Below are positions 49,134 to 59,999 of a stretch of DNA of 64,000 nt, piece by piece. The stretch comes from Adiantum capillus-veneris (Eukaryota > Streptophyta > Polypodiopsida > Polypodiales > Pteridaceae), in the NCBI GenBank assembly GCA_014529385.2, contig CM043948.1:81633760-81697759 (forward strand), written 5' to 3'. The notes beneath the pieces are model-generated. The model did no database searches, was not told the DNA's origin, and was given only the letters and a program-made list of their open reading frames with translations. Every line of letters starts with the position of its first letter. Positions within the stretch are counted from its first letter, which is position 1. The position numbers and the translations under genes are program-made.

Positions 49134-51796
49134 TCAAAACATACGTGTCTCCATTTCCAAAAAGTCCTCCATTGACAGAGGATGGTGTTGTTGTTGTTCT
49201 TCTTCTCTTTGTGGAGAGCACTCCTCTGTAACAGGCACAATGTCGCCTGATTGCGAAGTGGATTGTTGAAGTCCAGCCCATTTTTCTATATCTTCATGAG
49301 ACTTAACAAAGTCTAGCAGCATGGTCTCCACGCTTTTTGCCTCCTCCACACTATCAATTAAGCAGATAACTTCTTTTTTCTGTTGTATTGCTTCTTGTGC
49401 AACCAAGGAGCCATCACCAAAAACATCAACAAGCTTGCGGTCTTCAAAACAATATGTACGAATGTAGTGCTTGACCAAAGCTCTTTTTTTGGCCTCCAAA
49501 TATTGCAAATCTGACATATCGCTATCTGCTACTTGAAGAAGAGAACAATCAATTGGCATGGGATGTTCCTCTGATCTTCTTCTCAGGTCTTCAAATGCAT
49601 TGCCTTGTCCCAAGAAGGCAATAACTGTTAGGAATTGAATTGCTCCTTTGCAAGGAGCTGATGGAAAGTGATGCAATGCACCACAACAATGGTAGCTCAG
49701 ATTATCTCCCATGGCGTGAAAGGCACATTGCAATTTTGTGAAGTTAGTGAAATCCACAAATGCAAGAAAGACAAATCCAGGATCTGTTGACCCTCCAGCA
49801 ATAGCCAAGATCCCATCCAAAGCATTGTTAAATGTCTCCTCACTCCACTTCAAATTGCCTCCAACGTTTTTTGTCATATCTAAAACACATAAGCCAATAG
49901 GCACTTTATTATTGAAGTGGCGCATCAAGTAGAGATTGCCTTCCATTTGTAGGCTCACCACATAGATTGACCATGGCAAATCTCTAGGCTCGTTTTCTCC
50001 TTTTGAAGGTGAATTTCCCATTGCATGTATTTTATTGCTCCATCTGGAAAAGCCATTTTCTTTGTTCCACGCGTCAAACTAGATCTGATCCATTCCTCGC
50101 ATAGACTTAAAATTGTTTTATAAACAACATCATTGATGTTATACATTTTGACCACCTCCTCCCAGTCTTTACATGGTGAAGACTCATTCAAATTGTTGAA
50201 GCCTTCAAGAAGTGCATCTTGAATCAATTTGTCTTGCTTCAACTGCTTGATTCGATCATACATGTCAGTTGCATCACCATCCTTTGCACTCTTTGACAGT
50301 AAAATCTTCTCATCTCTAATCTCTTCTTGAATAGTCTTTACCTCTGATTTCTCAAGGCCACAAAGGTATCTAAATACAGTTGTTGGGGGTTTCTTATTCT
50401 CCTCTTCTAGCGTTTCAATGATTTTTATCCAGCAATCATAAATTAAATCAGAGTACGTGACCATGTGTGCTTGTTTAGCAATCCAACTTGCTGCTGCACT
50501 CATTCTTGCCAATCGAAGAAAAGCCTAAAAATAAATAGAGAAATAATTAAACTATTGAGCAAGATTTGTTAATTAAACACTATCAAAAAGACAAAGAAAA
50601 TAACTTACATCCCATCCGGCACGAGATGCATGTCCCTCGGCAATTCCACTTGCTGCCTTTGGTGGTCGTCCTGAGAAGATCCATTGACTCCGTAAATGTC
50701 TCAATATTTGGCTGTAAGGTTGCTTGACATACAATGCCTGAGCCTCCTCATTTGCAATGGCAGATATAGCAGTTGCAACAAATGGAGGAGCATTCACAAC
50801 AATGCGAGCCTTTCTAAATTTATACACGCTAATCAGTCTTTCAAAGATCTCTTTGTTGTTTTGTTCATTGTGAAGCAAAACTTTTGCAGCATAGATTGAA
50901 TGCTGCCCATCAAGAATCCAATAATGATAATCTTTAATTTTTTGCTCCTCTACCTCTTCTACTGCCAAAGGAGTCCCCTTCTTTGATTTTGCATTTCGAA
51001 CAGGCATCAAATATGCACATGCTGCAGGCTTGGTCGTACTCCGTGAAAATCCAAATAACACACTTTCAGCGTGTTTTTTATCCATAATACATGCATTATA
51101 GTGATCAGGAGCAAGCCAACAATTTTGAATAGGGATATCAAATTCCCTATATTGGAAAGGAAAATAATTTATGTACTTATTCATTCCACCTGTATCTTTT
51201 TCTTGTCCTTTCATGGCCTCAGCTTCTAAAACATCTGGATCCACAATTCTCATCTTTGACATTGAACCCTCTGTTGATGAGGATGCCAAAGATGCCTTGT
51301 CTACATCCAAAATGGAACTAGTTCACTTAGCTTCTACTTTCTGCACTTTTGCTTGCTTCTTTGTGGATGGTGGTCGTGAAGCTTTCACCTTTTTTCGTTG
51401 TAGTGTGGCAATGATGGAGCTTTGAATTTGATCTGCTGTGATATTTGGATTTGATTCTGCAAACTTCCATCCTCGAGAAAACATTGTCTCTTCTTTGTTT
51501 CTAAACATGCGCTCCAATGCATATGCTCCTGGAGATAGTTGAAATTCTAGATTCATTGGAACTAGAATGTCAATGCATTCCACCTCTGGATGACTATCAA
51601 CTACAGAGACAGATGCTTCCACAACTTGTCCAACATCTTCAAACAAGTTGTCATTCTCCTTTTTGGCAATAAATAGATGCACCTTATGAAATTGTGCACC
51701 CTCTATACCATGTATGTCCAAATACCATTTCCTAAGATCATTGCAAGTATAGTCAACTGAGACAGCAACCCTTGCAACCTGTTTTTTTGGAGCCAT
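49134..51796 (-). pseudogene. ParB-like (DGQHR-type) domain joined to a degenerate DNA-methylase-like domain; two exons
   Basis: The ATG at 51796 begins MAPKKQVARV, just after an acceptor-like TTTCAG. Exon 1 runs to 50609 with one in-frame TGA near 51323. It holds YHYWILDGQHSIYAA (about 50911), the signature of ParB/DGQHR-type domains. A canonical intron (GTAAGT...TTTTAG, 50608-50525, 84 bp) keeps phase 0. Exon 2 begins AFLRLARM, has a helical part, shifts frame once near 50020-50060, and ends at 49134. Its last 295 codons show RDLPWS, then LVDVFGDGSLVAQEA (about 49420). These resemble motif IV (DPPW) and motif I (FxGxG) of DNA amino-methylases in the beta order. ParB-methylase fusions are known in phages. 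The similarity of the C-terminal part is weak and inferred. One stop and one shift suggest recent decay or sequence errors. Confidence 0.6.
50525..50608 (-). other. Spliceosomal intron (84 bp) in the ParB/methylase-like gene
   Basis: Minus-strand donor GTAAGT at 50608-50603 and acceptor TTTATTTTTAG ending at 50525. The two flanking frames join exactly in phase 0. A conserved frame across a canonical short intron shows that the gene evolved as a eukaryotic gene. Confidence 0.8.
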
Positions 51797-51869
51797 CTTT
51801 CCTGAAACAAAAAAAAACCAAATGTTATTTTAACATATACTTTTTTGTAATGGATTAAGTTTGTGTGAA

Positions 51870-53620
51870 TACAAGTTCCACCACTTGTTCAAGCTAGATC
51901 TAAGCAAGTATACATAGTGATCATTTAAGCTAGTAAACTAAGGGAAGGGAGAAGTAAGGTCCACCACTTGTCCAAGCTCAGCTCTAGACAACATGGAGAG
52001 ATTCGAGGTCTACTAATTGTCTAATATAGGCTAACTATATTGAAACATAGAGAGAAGCAAAGGTCCACCACTTGTCCAATCTAGGGTCCATTGAAACATG
52101 GAGAGAAGGATGCTCCACCATTTGTCCAAAATAGGCTCCATTGAAACATGAAGAGAAGCAAGATGCACCATGTCTTTGAGATGCTAGGCTCCATTGAAAT
52201 ACCTTAAACCCATGATATTTTGTATATGTGGGGTTTAAATTCAAGGTCCACCACTTGTCCAACCTATTATCCCTAGTAGCATGAGTGGTTCGGTCTCAAG
52301 ATTCACCACTTTTCCACTCTATGTCATTATATTAAGAAGATCTGGGTGTTAAGGTCCACCACTTGTCCAACCTATAAGGCTATATCTTAAATGGTATTAT
52401 TTACCACCACTTGGAATGCACATGATGGGTTTTACATAGGGGTTTGGTTCCAAGGTCCACCACTTGTCCAAGCTAACTCTATTGAAACATAGAGAGAATC
52501 AAAGGTCCACCACTTGTCCAAGCTAGGCTCCATTGAAACATGGAGAGAAGGATGCTCCACCATTTGTCCAAGACAGGTTTGATTGAAACATGAAGAGAAG
52601 CAAGTTGCACCATGTCTCCAAAATGCTAGGCTCCATTGAAATATCTTAAACCCATGATATTTCGTACATGGGGGTTTTACATTCAAGGTCCACCACTTGT
52701 CCAACCTATTATCACTAGTAGCATGAGTGGTTTGATGTCAAGATTCACCACTTTCCACTCTATGTCATTATATTAAGAAGATCTGGGTGTTAAGGTCCAC
52801 CACTTGTCCAACCTATAAGGCTATATCTTAAAGGGTATTCTTTCTCACCACTTGGAATGACCATGATAGGTTTTAGATGGGGGTTTGGTTCCAAGTTCCA
52901 CCACTTGTCCAAGCTAACTCTATTGAAACATAGAGAGAAGCAAAGGTCCACCACTTGTGTAAGCTAGGGTCCATTGAAACATGGAGAGAAGGATGCTCCA
53001 CCATTTGTCCAAGATAAGCTCCATTGAAACATGAAGAGAAGCAAGCTGCACCATGTCTCCAAGATGCTAAGATCCATTGAAATACCTTAAACCCACGATA
53101 TTTTGTACATGGGGAGTTTACATTCAAGGTCCACCACTTGTCCAACCTATTATCTCTAGTAGCATGAGTGGTTTGGTCTCAAGATTCACCACTTTTCCAC
53201 TCTATGTCATTACGTTAAGAAGATCGGGTGTTAAGGTCGACCACTTGTCCAACCTATAAGGGTATATCTTAAAGGGTATTCTTTCTCACCACTTGAAATG
53301 TCCATGATATGTTTTACATGGGGGTTTGGCTCCAAGGTCCACCACTTGTCCAAGCTAACTCTATTGAAACATAGAGAGAAACAAAGGTCCACCACTTGTC
53401 CAAGCTAAGCTCCATTGAAACATGGAGAGAAGGATCCTCTACCATTTGTCAAAGCTAACTCTATTGAAACATGGGGGGTTTACATTCAAGGTCCACCACT
53501 TGTCCAACCTATTAACGCTAGTAGCATGAGCGGTTTGGTCTCAAGATTCACCACTTTTTCACTCTATGTCATTATATTAAGAATATTTGGGTGTTAAGGT
53601 CCACCACTTGTCCAACCTAT
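51870..53620 (-). repeat. Right arm, block 2, with exact 441-bp higher-order units
   Basis: The unit marker GGTTTGG(T/C)TCCAAGGTCC occurs at 52441, 52882 and 53322, so the period is 440-441 bp. Each unit contains four to six core repeats as GGTCCACCACTTGTCCAA. This is the reverse complement of the left block 2 and more homogeneous. It ends where element D is inserted (last bases CCTAT, 53616-53620). Confidence 0.93.
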
Positions 53621-53998
53621 TGATAGCCGTTTTTTCAGCTCTTTGTAATTGCCACAGTGAGTTACCTCACCCTACCAAAATCACCCAAACACTGTGGCTA
53701 TCCCTACCATTTCACTGTACATAGGCGTGCGTGAGTCACGGAACTTTTTCCATATCTTCTTAAAAACCCTCAGCTAGCTAGTCACTGGGCTAGGTGAGCC
53801 AAAAAATAATAATAATAATAATAATAAATAAAAAAATAAAAGTATATTATGGCCTCTTTGTGTGTAAATATTTCATTGTATATATGGCCTAAATATAGGG
53901 ATTTTTATAATTATTTTTGCATTTTATTAAATATTTCTACTTAGGTGTGTGTTTTATTAAACCTATGTACACCTTCTTTCATCCTCTTACACCATAAT

Positions 53999-54022
53999 TA
54001 TATATATATATATATATATATA
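53999..54022. repeat. (AT)n microsatellite in element D LTR
   Basis: An AT run that is also present in the 3' LTR near 63750-63772. Confidence 0.9.
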
Positions 54023-55362
54023 TTATATTTTTTTTTTTTCCCAATAGAACATACATACTCCACCATATATTTCCTTTATAACAAATCACTCTCCATTTTC
54101 ACCCACACCCTCGTGAAAACAAAGAATTGATTTCTACTCATTGGTTACTTTTATTAAATTATTTACTTGCATACATTTTCCTCTTTCACCAAAAATAATT
54201 CAAGGAGGGACCAAATCATATGATTCCAATATCTTTCCATATCCATAACTCCTCCATATTTTTATTATTATTTTTTACTCATTATTCTAACACCATGTGC
54301 TCATTGAGCTAAAGTCCATGAATAGTCCATACACTAGTCCCACCATGTATATATTTCTTATTTCACCAATAATCCTCCTCCATGCATGGGTCAAGGGAAA
54401 CTTGAATGCTTTGTATTATAATATGACAAAGGAGGGGCTCACTCTTGGATGCATTGTACAAATTCAACAAAGGAGGGGGCCACTAAAAGACTTTTGCAGG
54501 CATAAAAAACAGGCTTTTTGGTGAGAATTTTGGCACCTATCTCCACTCTGAATTTGGAGCGGTGGTAAAAAGAAAAAATATAGCCCACGCCCTGAATAAT
54601 CACCCCAAATTTTTTCATGATTTTTGGAGCTACCAGCTGTGAGCTATGATTTTTTTAGTGGACCCCACTTTTCCCATGCTATGCAGCCACACTCTCTCTT
54701 CCACTTTATCATTTTCCTCTTTCACACACACTTCTCCACTCATCATCCCCATCTCTCTCACCACTCCTCTCTGCACACTACTCACCTTCTCCTCAACCTT
54801 GAAGAATAAGAGAAACCATGGTGAACTCATACCTCCCACACACAATTCCATTCCAAAATTGACCACCTAGTCTCATTTTTCCTCCTCCAAATTACCCATA
54901 TCTATCAAAAAAAACCACAAAAATCAGCCTCTTCTCTTAAAAGACAGCATCATGGTGGTTGATTTACTCAGCTTCAATTACCTTGTCTCTCAAGGAAGGT
55001 CAAGAGTGGAGAAAAAATGTACCGTCAAAGCTAGTGGACCGTCAACAAGCGTCAAAATTGGCCCTACTCAAGACACTTGGAGCATCAACCTTGTAAGAAA
55101 TCCACCTTTTCTTACCTCTTAAGAGTTTTTCTTTCTTATTTGTATCCTACATGGATACTCCCATTGTAATATCCAATTCCATTTGTAAATTAATACTAAC
55201 TCTACTAACACTAACCCACTATGAAAAGTCCTATCACCTCCATTTCTCTCCTCTCTCTTTCCCCCACCAACTTCTTGATAATTCCAAGCAAAAGAAATTA
55301 GATAAATTGCTGAAAATCTAACCCAACCATGGTTAGAGGAGTAACCCTAGCCTTCAAAATTG

Positions 55363-55370
55363 CTATAAAA
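55363..55370 (+). promoter_or_regulatory. Putative TATA box of element D
   Basis: CTATAAAA followed by GGAGG, about 2.7 kb before gag and inside the presumed LTR. This is consistent with a U3 promoter; it is inferred from sequence only. Confidence 0.4.
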
Positions 55371-56033
55371 GGAGGTGTAGCTAGCATAAAAGGGGGGAGC
55401 CATAAGCAAGAGCACTATGCTATAGCTTGAGAAGCCAAGCTCAACCTCTCTAGAAGGAGCTCTTGAGTGGAAGCTCATTGTCTTATGCATGTGCATGTGT
55501 TGTAATAGGGGATTAGCAAGGGAAATCTATGCCATTGTAAGAGAGAGAGTGATCATTCAATTGAGAGTAGGAAATCTATCATTTCTCCTACTAGTGTAAG
55601 CCCAACATTCGCTGAATCAAGGAGGGTGGATTTGGACTAAGCTTGGATACTTTGTCTCCCTTCCAACGTGAAGTAATGGACAACAATGATGTGTAAGTGT
55701 CTTGGTGTTTTTTTTTGGTTAAGTTCTTGATAGCTTGTCTCTGGTGTTGTCATCAATCTAGCCATAAATCCCACATACTGTAAGAGGGGGCGACAGGGTG
55801 GAGAGGACTCCCTTGGCCTTAAGACAGTGATTGGGTGGCTTTTCTTGTGATGTGTTGTGGTGAAATTTATGCAAGCTATGTTGAACAAGTACTAATCTCA
55901 CTTTGATTTGTCATGACAGATTTGTAAGAAGGTATTAATGCAACAAGCACCCCCTCCCCCTTTCTCTCTCTTTCTTAAATATATAGTTGTGTTTGCTTGA
56001 TCATTGCCGATACGTTTCAAAGCAGCCCGAGCA

Positions 56034-56036
<3 letters not shown>

Positions 56037-56072
<36 letters not shown>

Positions 56073-56104
56073 TCTCTCTCTCTCTCTCACTCTTCTCTCT
56101 CTCA

Positions 56105-56137
<33 letters not shown>
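56037..56137. repeat. (CT)n microsatellite
   Basis: About 100 bp of nearly pure CT repeat with a few interruptions. The open frame over it is an artefact. Confidence 0.95.
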
Positions 56138-56240
56138 TGTTTAGTGTGTGAGAATATTCCATTGGTGTTAGGGTTAGTGTAAATTCCTTGCTTGTTTGTG
56201 GGTTGCTCTAACGATTCTCCTCTTTTGCGTTCTAGTTCGC

Positions 56241-57000
56241 TCTTAAACTAGGTGGTGCCCCTTGTGTAGTTGGGATTTGGGCGGTGGTTTGTTGTTTTGG
56301 TTTGTGTTGTGTTGTGCCCCAGCCCCATTGAGCAGCACGGGAGCCTTGAAGGGTGTCTAGAGGGCCACTCTTCTTGTTGCCCGCCCCGGACCGCCTCAAT
56401 TTTCGTGCCCCCACTGAGGACGGATTGTGTATTTTTGTGTAGAATCAACCTTTAGCATAGTCAAGTAGTTTGCATGAATCACGAAGCTTTGTATGATCCC
56501 TTCATACCCATTGCAAGGCAAAAGGTACACATAATTGTTAGTACTAAGTTGCAATTTCAACGTGTCATTCATAGAATTTTAGGTCCTCTTAGGTTGGCCG
56601 ATAAACCTATTCAGTAAATCCTTTTATTTTGCCTCTCAAGGTACGACCTTAGTTTGGACGTCTATATTTTTGTTTTGTTTTAAGCATTAGGACATGCATA
56701 GGGCCATGGATATGGCCCAGGAATAGAGGTTTTTCCCTTTCATTTTACTCCACATATTAGAATAAACGTTGCAATTAGTAGAAAGATCCATTTTCACAAC
56801 AACGAATGGTGTTCATGTTTGGTGCCCAAAGAGCAGGAGAAATTCTTGCATCACCAAACCCTGTCATTCTACCTCTCATCAACTACCACACTTCTTTTTG
56901 ATGTACATGTGTTCATTTTATTTTAAAATGAAGTGCAGCCCGGCAAAGTAGTGTGTATGTTTCTTTTTTCTTTGTCCAAGTTGTTACAAGAAACAAAAAA
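56241..57000 (+). other. Leader of element D
   Basis: No gene could be supported. The primer site should lie in or just before this stretch; TGGTGCCCCTTGTG near 56253 is the only TGG-type candidate noticed and does not match a primer site I recognise. Confidence 0.35.
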
Positions 57001-58059
57001 ACGATCATTTATTCTAACTGGGAATGTGTGTGCAGTGAAAGTTCAATCCTTAGAGATCTAGCTCTATTACCAATTGAGTTGCAGGAGCAAGTAGTAAGGC
57101 GTCTCCCTCATAACAAGAGGGTGGTGAAGTTAAGACGGACGGTCCTACGCGTGGATTCCATTTTCCTCTTGTTGTTGGGCACTAAGGAAGACCACGCATT
57201 CATCCAACTAGTGTGTGCCCTAAGATTGGTAAATAGAGTGAAATTTGGCATTTGGTGAGTGCATTTCACCATTGAGGAAGACTCTTCAGGAAACTTGCGG
57301 CCAGAGTTCATGCTTCATAGACTCACATTTGGTGAATTTTTCCCTCATTTGCGTCTTATTAATAGTCTTCCTTTCGCTTTCAACAAAGGAGATAGGGAGC
57401 TATTCAGAGCTTGTCTTAATAAAGAGAGCATAGAGAAGATTGCAAATTTGTATAAATTCTCATCCTTCTCTACTTTCTATGACACTTTGTTCATAGAGAC
57501 ATTGTAAATCTCTTTATGCTTTTGAATGATTTAACCATAATCCTAAGGAGTTTTTGTCCAGGAATTTTGTAGCACAAGTGGAGTCTTTAAATCTTGCAAA
57601 CTTGATTGGACTTGATGAGGATGTTCTTTATGAAATTGTGAGAAGGTTGCCTCACTCCGACTGTGTGGAACTCGAAGGAAAGGAGCTCCTAGTCAATTGC
57701 TACTTTCTCACGGCCTTCGACGAGCATGAAGATCTATTTTTATACAAACCGCTTGTGCATTGGGAATTGTAGAGCAAGTGCAATTTATCACTTGGGACGT
57801 GGTTGCTCTTTTGGATCCAGAAAATAAAGTTCTAGAGATTTCTGTTTATCGCCTTAGCTTTGAAGAATTTCAACCCTTCTTAGAGCTCATCAATAGTCTA
57901 TCCTTTTGTTTTGATCAAACAAATCGAGACCTTATTGAAGCTTGGATAGCTGAAGAAGAAAACCTAGAGTGGTATTTTCTCACTTCTTCATTTGCAGGCG
58001 AGTGGTTCCTAGATCTCTATTGTATCCCTTATTGTAACTCATGTTGTAATCTTTCATAA
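57001..58059 (+). pseudogene. Upstream ORF of element D with two tandem homologous modules
   Basis: Two consecutive stretches of about 150 residues resemble each other. Module 1 (about 57030-57507, one TGA near 57256) has EQVVRRLPHNK, then LTFGEFFPHLRLINSLPF. Module 2 (about 57590-57990, one frameshift near 57765) has YEIVRRLPHSD, then LSFEEFQPFLELINSLSF. Between these blocks both have an LV...VxF..W segment. An extra ORF before gag is known in Ogre-type Tat elements; this one sits directly before the gag ATG. I do not recognise the module. The TTTGGTGAGTG context at the first stop could also be a splice donor. Confidence 0.6.
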
Positions 58060-58061
58060 TA

Positions 58062-58850
58062 ATGGAGAGCCAACGCCAAATGTCTGGATATCCTCTTTTC
58101 TTTGGAGAGCCTGGAGAGGATGCAGAATTATTTTTAGCAAATTTCAAGATGTCTTGCCGTATCAGAGGATAGTAACTGATCAAGAACGTGTAGAAATGTT
58201 TGAGGTGGTCCTTAGGAAAGATGCTAGTACTTGGTTTGACTCTTTGCCTGAGGAAGTTAAGGGAATTACACAGAAGATTTGAATCGCTTTAAGAGATATT
58301 TCTTTGATCCCCAAAACACTCAGAAACTATGGCAAGACATTGTTTCTCATAAGCAAAAAGACTTAGATGACTACTACTTGTACAAGCAAGAGTTTCTACG
58401 TCTTTGGGCTCTATGGATACGAAATGTTGCTAACCCTGGTGATGGTGCAGAATTTTTAAAGAAGGAGAGGTTCATATCCGGACTCTTTCCTGACCTTAAG
58501 GTAAAAGTTGAGGCGGGTGCACCTGCTACTTTTGATGCAGCTGAAACTAGGGCTGCTGAGAAGTATAGGAAACTCAAGTGCTTAAGGGGAGAGGTTCCAA
58601 TAGAAGGTCTTAGACCCAAAGGTAAGTCACAAGCATCAACATCGAGGGAGCTTCCTGAGGTAACGGCGGAAGTATTGAGAAGTTAAACGAATCTTTAAGC
58701 AGCCTGTCAATTCACCTTGCACAAGCTGTAGGTCCAAAGGGACAAGCAAAGAAGTCTGAAGAGCGAGACCCACGACCTAGGAGAGTCTTGCAATGTTGGA
58801 ATTGTGGAGAGTCTGGACATGGGATGTATAATTGTCCTTGGCCCCGTGGG
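58062..58850 (+). pseudogene. gag: gag of element D
   Basis: The ATG at 58062 begins MESQRQMSGYPLFFGEPGED. Frame changes follow near 58170 and 58275. The gag core shows STWFDSLPEEV and then a clean stretch from 58279 to 58683 (FKRYFFDPQNTQKLWQD, FISGLFPDLK). After a short gap a CCHC zinc knuckle, CWNCGESGHGMYNC, appears at about 58793-58832. It would package the element RNA. The reading frame is interrupted, so it is non-functional as it stands. Confidence 0.83.
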
Positions 58851-59898
58851 GAGCCAGGGAGGCCTAACTTGAATTACCTAGTGATGAATGCAGGTGAAGG
58901 AACTGGTCAACAACCAAGGCTTCTACAAAGGCCAAATGGACCAAGACCACCTCCACAAGGGGTAGAAGGAGTTCCACCTTTGCCAGATCCAAATGTGCAT
59001 GTGGTAGAGGTGACAAATGCAAATGAGGTTGACATGGAAGCCAATGGAATTAAGCGTGGCCGAGGAAAAGGTAAAGAGAAAGAAGGAGTCACATCACAGA
59101 GTGACCATGGACAAGGCAAGAAGGCAAAGGAAACCAAGGAAACCAAGAGGACTCGACGTCGTATCAACCTCCAAGACTTCCCTCTTGGACATGGTATGGC
59201 TCCGTACAACTTGTTGGAAGACATGAGAGGTAAGGGTCCTGATATTTCATGGCCTCAATTTCTTGCATTATGTCCACAAGTTAGGAGGGATTTAACAAGG
59301 GCAGTTAGCACTAGGAGAAAGGTAAAAGAGAGTGTGCCTGTTGTAAAAATTGCACAAGCTGAAATGAATGAGGACATTACAACCGTGCTAGAACTGTTAC
59401 ATCAAAGGGAGATTGGTAGGAAAGGTCTAGTGGATGGGGGTGCACAAATTTGCATCATGACAGAGGGACTCATGCAAAAACTAGGCATGCACATCCATGA
59501 GACACCTGAAATTAGGGTCAAGATGGCAAACAATAGCAAGGCTAGGTGCGTAGGCATTTGTAAAAATGTTTTTGTGGAGGCCTTTGGCATTAAGAAGGCA
59601 GTGGATTTCTAATGTCATGTCTACCAAGGGAAATGGTTACCCATTTATCCTAGGAAGACCATGGCTAATGAAAATGCGAGCTTTGCAGGATTGGGAGAGT
59701 GGAAAGCTAATTTGCAGGAATGAAAATCACAAGAAGGTTGTCTTTGACATGAAGGAGCAACGCCAAGAGGAGCTCCATGAAGAATCATCTCAAAGTGAGA
59801 CGGAAGAAGGTTGGACCGATAGCACTTCAGAAGAAGAAAGTAGCGGCAGCATTACTGAAGAGGAGTCTTCCCATCGAAGTCATGGGGGTAAAGTTTAA
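58851..59898 (+). pseudogene. Protease region of element D
   Basis: A Lys/Arg-rich linker is followed by a retropepsin-like motif, GLVDGGAQICIMTEGL, near 59430. The usual DSGA reads DGGA; the catalytic Asp is kept. After a frameshift near 59605 the flap and the FILGRPWL block follow (about 59650), then an acidic Glu/Ser tail. The Ser-to-Gly change next to the catalytic Asp is unusual and may impair the enzyme. Confidence 0.72.
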
Positions 59899-59999
59899 GC
59901 CAAGCAACCAAGAGACCTCTTGTCAAGGCTTGGAGGAGGTAGGTCCTCAAGAGAACGAAGGTGATCAAGATGAAGGGATGCTGGAAGGTATGCTATCAA

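Larger units (their letters stand above)
53621..56240 (+). repeat. 5' LTR of element D (right border not fixed)
   Basis: Starts TGATAGCCGTTT and matches 63376-64000 over its first ~640 bp with small differences, including an AAT run, an AT run and a CAGTGAGTTACCTCACCC block. The right border is unknown because the 3' LTR leaves the window and no convincing primer site was found before the upstream ORF. 56240 is only a guess. Confidence 0.6.

Noticed and set aside
38962-51796. Origin of the FCP1-like, SET and ParB/methylase-like genes from an integrated giant virus
   Set aside because: Such families occur in giant viruses, but splice sites, the plant-like DLNG motif and the absence of any viral core gene make this unsupported here.
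52035-53145. 90-codon frames with MDKWWTLN...SGGPWNQTPM repeated in the arms
   Set aside because: They are the translated tandem repeat; the period is a multiple of three so frames recur. No independent sign of coding.
55997-56182. 61-codon plus-strand frame
   Set aside because: Translated CT microsatellite.
56253-56270. TGGTGCCCCTTGTG as primer site of element D
   Set aside because: It matches no primer site I recognise and does not follow a CA-ended LTR border.
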